NCBI RefSeq assembly: GCF_009834125.1
Contig: NZ_CP047146.1
Coordinates: forward strand, 2,287,501-2,351,500
Source of the DNA: Streptomyces sp. GS7
Lineage (GTDB): Bacteria; Actinomycetota; Actinomycetes; Streptomycetales; Streptomycetaceae
Reading direction: 5' to 3'
Length of the DNA stretch: 64,000 nucleotides
Shown: in pieces, positions 57,847-64,000 of the stretch
Numbering within the stretch: position 1 is the stretch's first letter
Layout of the letters: each line of letters opens with the position of its first letter
Made by a program: the position numbers and the translations under genes
The notes under the pieces: model-generated
Seen by the model: the letters and a program-made list of their open reading frames with translations, nothing else
Told to the model about the DNA's origin: nothing
The model's database searches: none

Positions 57847-60459
57847 TCACCCCCGCCGCAGCCGCGCCGCCGTGTGCCGCGTCGGCTCCGCCGTCGAAGG
57901 ATCCTCCGGCCAGGGATGCTTGGGGTAGCGCCCCCGCAACTCCGCACGCACCGACCGGTAGCCGTCCCGCCAGAACGACGCCAGATCCGCCGTCACCGCC
58001 GCCGGCCGCCCCGCCGGAGACAGCAGATGCACCAGCACGGGCACCCGCCCGCCCGCCACCCGCGGCGACTCCCGCAACCCGAACAACTCCTGCAACTTGA
58101 CCGCCAGTACGGGCTGTTCGCCCCCGTAATCCACCCGCACCCGCGAACCGCTCGGCACCGCCAGGCGCTCCGGCGCCAGCTCCTCGAACCGCACCGCCTC
58201 ACCCGTCGCCCACGGCAGCAGCCGCACCAGCGCCCGCCCCGCGTCGACCCGCTCCAGGTCGGCCCGCCGCCGCGCCCGCCCGAGCTCCGGTCCCAGCCAG
58301 TCCTCCAGCCGCTCCAGCAGCGCCGCATCCGACACATCCGGCCACGGATCCCCCAACTCCCGGTGCAGAAACGCCATCCGCTCCCGCACCCCGGCCGCGT
58401 CGGCCGTCCACCGCAGCAGCCCCGGCCCCTCCCGCCACAGGCCGTCGACGACCGCAGCGCGCAGCAGCCCCGGATCCGGCGCACCCAGCGGCCGGGCCGC
58501 CAGCTCGATCGCCCCCAGCCGGGTCACCCGCCGCGCCACCACATCCCCGTCCGCCCAGCGCACCTCCTCCCCGGAGGAACACAGCGCCCCGGCCGCCGCG
58601 CGGGCGGTCTCCTCGTCGATCACCGCCGCGAGCCGGATCCGTGCGGACGCCGCCGCCACCGGCCGGTCCGCCACCGCCACCGCCAGCCACCGCGCATCCC
58701 GCAACCGCGACCCGTCACCGGCACCCGCCGGCTCGGCCCCGGTCCCGGACGCCATCAGATAACTCCCCGCCCCGCGCGCCCGCGCCACCCGCTCCGGAAA
58801 CGCCAACGCCGCAACGAGACCCGCGACCGCATCGTCCGACCCCGCCCCAGCCCCGCCCGCCGAAACCGGCAGCCGATCCCCGGCCCCCGACGCGGCCCCC
58901 GCCCCGGCTTCCGGCTCGCCGACGGCCGACACCAGCCGTCGCGCCTCCTGCCGCCACCGCGCGGCGTACGCATCGCCACCCCGGCGCGCCGTCCGCCACG
59001 CCGCCGCCAGATCGTCCCCATAGGACCGCGGCGGCTCCTCGCTCAGCAGCGCCACGACCTCCGCCGCCCGCCGCACCCCCACCTCCCGCGCGCCGTCCAG
59101 CAGCGCACGGGCCAGCCGCGGATGCAGACCGAGCCGCGCCATCCGCACACCCCGCTCCGTCGCCCGGCCGGCCCCGTCCACCGCACCGATCGCCGCCAGC
59201 ACCTCCCGCGCCGCCGCCAGCGCCCCGCCCGGCGGCGCGTCCAGCAGCGCCAGCCCCTCCGCCGACGGATCCCCCCAGCACGCCGCCTGCAGCGCGAACG
59301 CCGTCAGATCGGCCACCCTGATCTCCGGATCCGGGAACCGCGGCAGCCGCCCGTCCTCCCCCTCCGACCAGCACCGGTAGACCACCCCCGGCGCCTCCCG
59401 CCCGGCCCGGCCCGCCCGCTGCCGAGTCGCCGCCCGCGACGCCCGCACCGTCGCCAGCGCACTGAGCCCCCGCGCATGATCCCGCCGCGGCACCCGCGCC
59501 AGCCCGCTGTCCACCACCACCCGCACCCCCGGCACCGTCAGACTCGACTCCGCCACAGAGGTCGCCAGCACCACCCGCCGCACACCGCCCCCGCCGGCCA
59601 GCACCGCGTCCTGCACCTCCGCCGGCGCCCGCCCGTGCACCTGCAGCACCTCCGCGTCCACACCCGCCAACTGCCCCGCGACGCGCCCGATCTCGCCGAC
59701 CCCCGGAAGGAAACACAGCACATCACCGGCCCGCTCACGCAATGCCCGCCGCACCACCCCCGCGACATGCGCCAGCAGCGCCGGATCCACCCGCATCCCG
59801 TGCGCCGGCGCCACCGGCCGCTCCGCAGGCGCCCATAGCACCTCCACCGGATGCGACACCCCCGCCGCCTCCACCACCGGAACCGGCCCCCCGGCACCAC
59901 CCAGCAGCCTTGCCCACCCCTCCGCGTCCGTCGTCGCCGACGCCGCCACGAGCCGCAGCTCCGGCCGCAGCGTCTCCCGCACATCCAGCAGGAACGCCGC
60001 ACACGTATCCGCGTCCAGATGCCGCTCATGGCACTCGTCCAGCACCACGACGTCCACCCCGGCCAGCTCCGGATCCCGCTGCAACCGCTGCAGCAGCACC
60101 CCGGTGGTCACCACCTCCACCGCCGTACGGGCCCCCGCGCGCCGCTCCCCGCGCACCGTGAAACCCACCGACCCGCCGACCTGCTCACCCAGCAACCAGG
60201 CCATCCGTCGCGCCGCCGCGCGCGCCGCGATCCGCCGCGGCTCGGCCACCACCACCCGCCGCCGCGGCCCGCCGCCCGTCAGCCCGGCGAGCTCCAGCGG
60301 CACCAACGTCGTCTTGCCGGTACCGGGCGGAGCACACAGCACCGCCGCGCCGGCCCCGTCGAGGGCGGCACGCAGCGCGGGCAGCGCACTGCGCACGGGC
60401 AACTGGGCAAGGGCGGCGGCACCAGGGGTACCCCCGGCGTCAGGGAGGGGGAGCGTCAC
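57847..60459 (-). CDS. hrpB: ATP-dependent RNA helicase HrpB
   Basis: 870 residues. DEAH-type helicase: Walker A CAPPGTGKTTLVPLEL, VTTGVLLQRLQRDPEL, Walker B VVLDECHERHLDAD, SATTDAEG, and motif VI QRAGRAGREAPG. HA2 and the HrpB C-terminal domain follow (EDWLGPELGRARRRADLERV, then RVDYGGEQPVLAVKLQELFG). The acid box is DECH rather than DEAH, as in many HrpB. In bacteria it may act in mRNA processing. GTG 60459. Convergent with the DUF3068 gene, with no strong hairpin seen in the 163-nt gap. Confidence 0.94.
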   Translation of the reverse strand: MTLPLPDAGGTPGAAALAQLPVRSALPALRAALDGAGAAVLCAPPGTGKTTLVPLELAGLTGGGPRRRVVVAEPRRIAARAAARRMAWLLGEQVGGSVGFTVRGERRAGARTAVEVVTTGVLLQRLQRDPELAGVDVVVLDECHERHLDADTCAAFLLDVRETLRPELRLVAASATTDAEGWARLLGGAGGPVPVVEAAGVSHPVEVLWAPAERPVAPAHGMRVDPALLAHVAGVVRRALRERAGDVLCFLPGVGEIGRVAGQLAGVDAEVLQVHGRAPAEVQDAVLAGGGGVRRVVLATSVAESSLTVPGVRVVVDSGLARVPRRDHARGLSALATVRASRAATRQRAGRAGREAPGVVYRCWSEGEDGRLPRFPDPEIRVADLTAFALQAACWGDPSAEGLALLDAPPGGALAAAREVLAAIGAVDGAGRATERGVRMARLGLHPRLARALLDGAREVGVRRAAEVVALLSEEPPRSYGDDLAAAWRTARRGGDAYAARWRQEARRLVSAVGEPEAGAGAASGAGDRLPVSAGGAGAGSDDAVAGLVAALAFPERVARARGAGSYLMASGTGAEPAGAGDGSRLRDARWLAVAVADRPVAAASARIRLAAVIDEETARAAAGALCSSGEEVRWADGDVVARRVTRLGAIELAARPLGAPDPGLLRAAVVDGLWREGPGLLRWTADAAGVRERMAFLHRELGDPWPDVSDAALLERLEDWLGPELGRARRRADLERVDAGRALVRLLPWATGEAVRFEELAPERLAVPSGSRVRVDYGGEQPVLAVKLQELFGLRESPRVAGGRVPVLVHLLSPAGRPAAVTADLASFWRDGYRSVRAELRGRYPKHPWPEDPSTAEPTRHTAARLRRG

Positions 60460-60516
60460 GACCCCAGTCTGCCGCCCCGCAAACCGGTACCCGCCCGCCG
60501 CCCCGGCCCGGAGCCG

Positions 60517-61341
60517 CTACGCCGCCCCCGCCGTGCACACGAAGATCGCCGTCCCCGGGATCAGATGCCCGCGCAGCGGCGACCAGCCGCCCCACTCCTG
60601 GGTGTTCCAGTCGGGCCACTCCGGCTCCACGACGTCCTCCAGCCGGAAACCGGCCGCCACCACATCCCGCACCCGGTCGCCCAGTGTCCGGTGATGCTCC
60701 ACGTACACCGCCCGCCCGGCCTCGTCCTGCTCGACGTACGGAGTCCGGTCGAAGTACGACGCCGCCACCGACAGCCCCTCCGGCCCCGGCTCGTCGGGAA
60801 ACGCCCAGCGGATCGGATGCGTCACCGAGAAGACGAACCGGCCGCCCGGCCGCAGCACCCGCCGCACCTCCCGCAGCACCCGCACCGGATCCGCGACGAA
60901 CGGCAGCGCCCCGTAGGCGGAACAGGCCAGATCGAAGCAGCCGTCGCGGAACGGCAGCGCCCCCGCGTCCGCCTCCACCAACGCGACGGCGTCCCCCTCC
61001 GCCCCGTTCGCGATCCGCAGCGCGTGCTGCAACTGCCGGTGGGAGAGATCCAGCGCCACGGGCAGCGCGCCCTGCGCCGCCAGCCAGCGGGAGCACTGCG
61101 CCGCGCCCGCCCCGATCTCCAGCACGCGGCGCCCCTTGAGTTCCGCGGCCGGACCCAGCAGGGCGGCGTCCGCCTCGTCGAGCCCCTCGGGCCCCCAGAC
61201 GAACCGGTCGTCGCCGAGGAACGCTCCGTGCTCGCTCTGATACTCGTCCGCGTTGCGGTCCCACCAGCCCCGGCTGGCCCGGCTGCTCTCGGCGTCCGAG
61301 GCGTCACGGCGGGTCGCCTCCGGCTCGTACTCTTGGTTCAT
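60517..61341 (-). CDS. class I SAM-dependent methyltransferase
   Basis: 274 residues. SAM-binding motif I in VLEIGAGAAQCSRWLAAQGA, then VALDLSHRQLQHA, post-motif ADAGALPFRDGCFDLACSAYGALPF, and RRVLRPGGRFVFSVTHPIRWA. It resembles small-molecule methyltransferases of the Methyltransf_11 type; acceptor unknown. ATG 61341. Divergent from rpsA, and followed at 57 nt by hrpB on the same strand. Confidence 0.92.
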   Translation of the reverse strand: MNQEYEPEATRRDASDAESSRASRGWWDRNADEYQSEHGAFLGDDRFVWGPEGLDEADAALLGPAAELKGRRVLEIGAGAAQCSRWLAAQGALPVALDLSHRQLQHALRIANGAEGDAVALVEADAGALPFRDGCFDLACSAYGALPFVADPVRVLREVRRVLRPGGRFVFSVTHPIRWAFPDEPGPEGLSVAASYFDRTPYVEQDEAGRAVYVEHHRTLGDRVRDVVAAGFRLEDVVEPEWPDWNTQEWGGWSPLRGHLIPGTAIFVCTAGAA

Positions 61342-61711
61342 CGCGCCCGTCGTCGTAGTCTTCGCTGTGCTTGTCGCAGCGGGGGCCGCGAGGCTGTACG
61401 ACCTCGCGGAACATCGCGTGTGCCGGTTATGGGGCGTTCCGCCCCGGGTGTGCGCCTTCGCGCATTGACCGTCTCCGGCTGCCCCCGTATGCTACAAGTT
61501 GCGCTGCGGGCCTGCGCGCCTCAGACGGAGCAGGCCGCGCTCGCATCTGTATGAATGTCCCCTCGGTTTTCGAGGCGTTTCGGGTCGCTCCGCCTTTGCG
61601 GGGCTTCCGGAGGGTGCGCCTCTGACGCTGTCCGGCTTATGCAGAGGCGATACCGGCTCTCGGCGTAGCAGTACCTACGACTTCAATGTCCGTACCGGAG
61701 CCCTTTCCCAC
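61342..61711 (+). promoter_or_regulatory. rpsA promoter and long leader
   Basis: 370 nt without a gene. A consensus-like vegetative promoter is at 61465-61493: TTGACC, 17-nt spacer, TATGCT. A start near 61500 gives a leader of about 210 nt before ATG 61712, in keeping with S1 autoregulation seen in other bacteria. The leader has several short G/C stems. The ribosome site is weak (CCGGAG near 61696). The first 120 nt should also hold the divergent methyltransferase promoter. Confidence 0.7.
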
Positions 61712-63229
61712 ATGACGAGCAGCACCGAGACCACCGCCACCACCCCGCAGGTTGCGGTCAACGACATCGGTAACGAGGAAGCCTTCCTCGCCGCGATCGA
61801 CGAGACGATCAAGTACTTCAACGACGGCGACATCGTCGACGGCGTCATCGTGAAGGTCGACCGGGACGAGGTCCTGCTCGACATCGGTTACAAGACCGAA
61901 GGCGTCATCCCGAGCCGTGAGCTCTCGATCAAGCACGACGTCGACCCCAACGAGGTCGTCGCCGTCGGTGACGAGATCGAAGCCCTTGTTCTCCAGAAGG
62001 AGGACAAGGAAGGCCGCCTGATCCTCTCGAAGAAGCGCGCCCAGTACGAGCGTGCCTGGGGCACCATCGAGAAGATCAAGGAAGAGGACGGCATCGTCAC
62101 CGGTACCGTCATCGAGGTCGTCAAGGGTGGTCTCATCCTCGACATCGGCCTCCGCGGCTTCCTCCCGGCCTCCCTGGTCGAGATGCGCCGCGTTCGCGAC
62201 CTGCAGCCCTACGTGGGCAAGGAGCTCGAAGCCAAGATCATCGAGCTGGACAAGAACCGCAACAACGTGGTCCTGTCCCGCCGCGCCTGGCTGGAGCAGA
62301 CCCAGAGCGAGGTCCGTCAGACCTTCCTCACCACCCTCCAGAAGGGCCAGGTGCGCTCCGGCGTCGTCTCCTCCATCGTCAACTTCGGTGCCTTCGTGGA
62401 CCTGGGTGGCGTGGACGGCCTGGTGCACGTCTCCGAGCTCTCCTGGAAGCACATCGACCACCCCTCCGAGGTCGTCGAGGTCGGCCAGGAGGTCACCGTC
62501 GAGGTCCTCGACGTCGACATGGACCGCGAGCGCGTCTCCCTGTCGCTCAAGGCCACCCAGGAAGACCCGTGGCAGCAGTTCGCCCGGACCCACCAGATCG
62601 GTCAGGTCGTCCCGGGTAAGGTCACCAAGCTCGTCCCGTTCGGCGCGTTCGTCCGCGTCGACGAGGGCATCGAGGGCCTGGTCCACATCTCCGAGCTGGC
62701 CGAGCGCCACGTCGAGATCCCGGAGCAGGTCGTCCAGGTCAACGACGAGATCTTCGTCAAGGTCATCGACATCGACCTGGAGCGCCGCCGCATCAGCCTC
62801 TCGCTGAAGCAGGCCAACGAGTCCTTCGGCGCCGACCCGTCGGCCGTCGAGTTCGACCCGACCCTGTACGGCATGGCCGCGTCCTACGACGACCAGGGCA
62901 ACTACATCTACCCCGAGGGCTTCGACCCGGAGACCAACGACTGGCTGGAGGGCTACGAGGCCCAGCGCGAGGCGTGGGAGCAGCAGTACGCCGAGGCGCA
63001 GCAGCGCTTCGAGCAGCACCAGGCCCAGGTCATCAAGTCCCGCGAGGCCGACGAGCAGGCCGCGGCCGAGGGCGCTGCGGCTCCCGCGGCGGCCGGTGGC
63101 GGCCAGGCCGGCGGCGGCAACGTCTCCGGTGGCTCGTACTCCTCGGAGTCGGCGGACAACTCCGGCGCCCTGGCGTCGGACGAGGCCCTCGCCGCGCTCC
63201 GCGAGAAGCTGGCCGGCGGCCAGAGCTGA
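61712..63229 (+). CDS. rpsA: 30S ribosomal protein S1
   Basis: 505 residues, typical for actinobacteria. Four S1 RNA-binding domains at about 35-105, 122-187, 208-276 and 293-362 (for example GDIVDGVIVKVDRDEVLLDI, GLILDIGLRGFLPASLVE, VSSIVNFGAFVDLGGVDG, VTKLVPFGAFVRVDEGIEG). Then comes a Tyr/Glu/Gln-rich segment and a Gly/Ala/Ser-rich tail ending EALAALREKLAGGQS. Binds mRNA on the small subunit. ATG 61712. Codon bias is very strict, as expected for a highly expressed gene. Confidence 0.98.
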   Translation: MTSSTETTATTPQVAVNDIGNEEAFLAAIDETIKYFNDGDIVDGVIVKVDRDEVLLDIGYKTEGVIPSRELSIKHDVDPNEVVAVGDEIEALVLQKEDKEGRLILSKKRAQYERAWGTIEKIKEEDGIVTGTVIEVVKGGLILDIGLRGFLPASLVEMRRVRDLQPYVGKELEAKIIELDKNRNNVVLSRRAWLEQTQSEVRQTFLTTLQKGQVRSGVVSSIVNFGAFVDLGGVDGLVHVSELSWKHIDHPSEVVEVGQEVTVEVLDVDMDRERVSLSLKATQEDPWQQFARTHQIGQVVPGKVTKLVPFGAFVRVDEGIEGLVHISELAERHVEIPEQVVQVNDEIFVKVIDIDLERRRISLSLKQANESFGADPSAVEFDPTLYGMAASYDDQGNYIYPEGFDPETNDWLEGYEAQREAWEQQYAEAQQRFEQHQAQVIKSREADEQAAAEGAAAPAAAGGGQAGGGNVSGGSYSSESADNSGALASDEALAALREKLAGGQS

Positions 63230-63264
63230 CGCTCCACCCCGCTGCGCACTAGCTAGCTGAAGGG

Positions 63265-63298
63265 CGAAGGCCCGCTCCCTCCGGGGAGCGGGCCTTCG
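63265..63298 (+). terminator. rpsA terminator
   Basis: 15-bp perfect stem (63265-63279 with 63284-63298), loop TCCG, followed by TCGTCG, 35 nt after the rpsA stop. Confidence 0.85.
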
Positions 63299-63379
63299 TC
63301 GTATACGTCGCGCCGCAGGGTGGCACATCGCGGCGCACCGCCCTGCGGCGCACCGGCCAGGCTCCCTGCGGCCCACCAG

Positions 63380-63431
63380 AACGCCGGGCTGGAACGCCGG
63401 GCGGGAACGCCGGGATGGAACGCCGGGATGG
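63380..63431. repeat. 13-bp tandem repeat, four copies
   Basis: Units at 63380, 63393, 63406 and 63419 with consensus AACGCCGGGATGG; the first two read CTGG and CGGG at the end, the last two are identical. Degenerate copies (AGCGCTGGGG, AACGCTGGG) continue to about 63460. Confidence 0.75.
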
Positions 63432-63726
63432 AGCGCTGGGGAACGGGGGCGAACGCTGGGATCGGAATCTGCACGATGTCGCTCGTTGACCCTCTCGCCG
63501 GTCCTGCCGCCCGCACCGCCCGAGCTGCCCGTCCTGTCGATGTAGACCACCCTCACCCTTCCACGCCCTCCTGAGGCTCTGAGAGAAAGAGGCTCGAGAG
63601 GCGTCGTGGACGGCGGAGTTCTGGATGGCCCGCCCTTCCCGGAATCGCGAAAGTACACGCCCTCCGTGGCCAGGCCGCGAGCAGTGACCGCATCGAAATC
63701 GAAGACGACACCGGTCCGGACAGCCA

Positions 63727-63876
63727 TCACGCTCCCCTCCCTACCGCTGGTAGGCGTTCCCCCTTGCCGGTCCAGTAGGCCGCCCTGTCCGGACGGACGT
63801 CGTGACGGTGCGGACGGTACCCGCTGCCAGGGACGGGCCGGCGGAGACTGCAGTCAGCGGCCGACCGGACACACAT
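63727..63876 (-). CDS. doubtful 49-residue reading frame
   Basis: From ATG 63876 with a good GGGAAGGGAAG ribosome-site region to TGA at 63727-63729. Arg/Pro-rich product without known motif (MCVRSAADCSLRRPVPG at the start). Its stop overlaps the ATG of a second frame at 63728 (MAVRTGVVFDFDAVTARG) that has no plausible end before it runs into the antisense of rpsA. The stop/start overlap and GGGAGGGGAGCG region suggest coupling, but coding character is weak. Confidence 0.25.
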   Translation of the reverse strand: MCVRSAADCSLRRPVPGSGYRPHRHDVRPDRAAYWTGKGERLPAVGRGA

Positions 63877-64000
63877 GTCAACTTCCCTTCCCTGCATGAA
63901 CGTTGGGCGGACATGCAATTCGCGAGGGACGTGGCGAGCTGCAGGTGCGGACCAATGGGCGTGTACCTCGGGGTGGTTGGTGCAGCGACAACTCCACTAA

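Larger units (their letters stand above)
63299..64000. other. end of window: no well-supported gene
   Basis: 702 nt after the rpsA terminator. It holds a 13-bp tandem repeat (63380-63431) and two weak, overlapping minus-strand reading frames (stop/start near 63727). I recognise no protein family. The sequence looks less codon-structured than the rest. Confidence 0.5.

Noticed and set aside
63380..63460. CRISPR array
   Set aside because: Units are 13 bp and contiguous, with no spacers and no cas genes in the window.
63727..63876. Firm annotation of the small overlapping frames at the window end
   Set aside because: Weak coding character and no recognised family. Kept only as a low-confidence entry.

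Overview
The window is actinobacterial chromosome, almost certainly Streptomyces or a close relative. GC is very high, third codon positions are nearly always G or C, GTG starts are common, and the actinomycete markers TrpM, a HGxxPAAW-motif protein, DUF2752, an ANTAR response regulator and F420-dependent PPOX proteins are present. From memory the gene order (trpE, trpC-trpM-trpB-trpA, lgt, gltBD, pyk, ANTAR regulator, liv operon, polA, rpsA) follows a conserved core block of Streptomyces chromosomes. I see no rRNA, CRISPR array, insertion sequence or prophage.

Layout. 1-5.6 kb: tryptophan block, with the trpE 3' end, three small membrane-protein genes, then trpC, trpM, trpB and trpA. 5.7-7.7 kb: a thioredoxin-fold DsbA-like exported protein and lgt (lipoprotein maturation). 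7.8-15.2 kb (minus): six genes joined by 4-nt stop/start overlaps, encoding four ADP-ribosylglycohydrolase (ARH)-fold proteins, a CaiB/BaiF CoA-transferase and a CitE/HpcH CoA-ester lyase. This is the best candidate for an undescribed pathway. 15.5-22.6 kb: a VIT1/CCC1 metal transporter, then gltB and gltD behind a possible GlnR site and a leader hairpin that includes the ribosome site. 22.8-28.3 kb: small accessory genes (flavin-reductase-like, ArsR/HTH regulator, F420/PPOX protein, lipoprotein, metallo-beta-lactamase-fold hydrolase, alpha/beta hydrolase, HEVTH zinc-protease-like protein).

28.5-29.2 kb holds remnants of a two-component system (a response regulator without most of its receiver domain, and a short histidine-kinase piece). 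29.3-39.3 kb: pepN; a two-gene hydroxamate-siderophore-type operon (PLP decarboxylase plus amine N-hydroxylase) behind an iron-box-like palindrome; a Tat-exported 5'-nucleotidase; a SIMPL protein; and pyruvate kinase. 39.3-40.4 kb: a free-standing LAGLIDADG endonuclease-like gene next to tRNA-Leu(CAA). 40.4-46.8 kb: an ANTAR regulator and the livKHMGF branched-chain amino acid ABC transporter. 47.3-53.2 kb: PaaI-type thioesterase, FdhF/YdeP molybdopterin oxidoreductase and polA. 53.4-61.3 kb: DUF4184 protein, lytic transglycosylase, a 44-residue SPW_0924-type protein, DUF3068 protein, HrpB helicase and a methyltransferase. 61.5-63.3 kb: rpsA with a clear vegetative promoter, a long leader and a strong terminator. 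The last 0.7 kb has a 13-bp tandem repeat and only doubtful small reading frames.

Most of the window is housekeeping metabolism: tryptophan and glutamate synthesis, glycolysis, amino acid uptake, DNA replication and translation. The unusual parts are the ARH/CoA operon, the short iron-regulated siderophore operon lacking acyltransferase and synthetase partners, the tRNA-linked LAGLIDADG gene, the decayed two-component system, and several palindromic operator-like sites.
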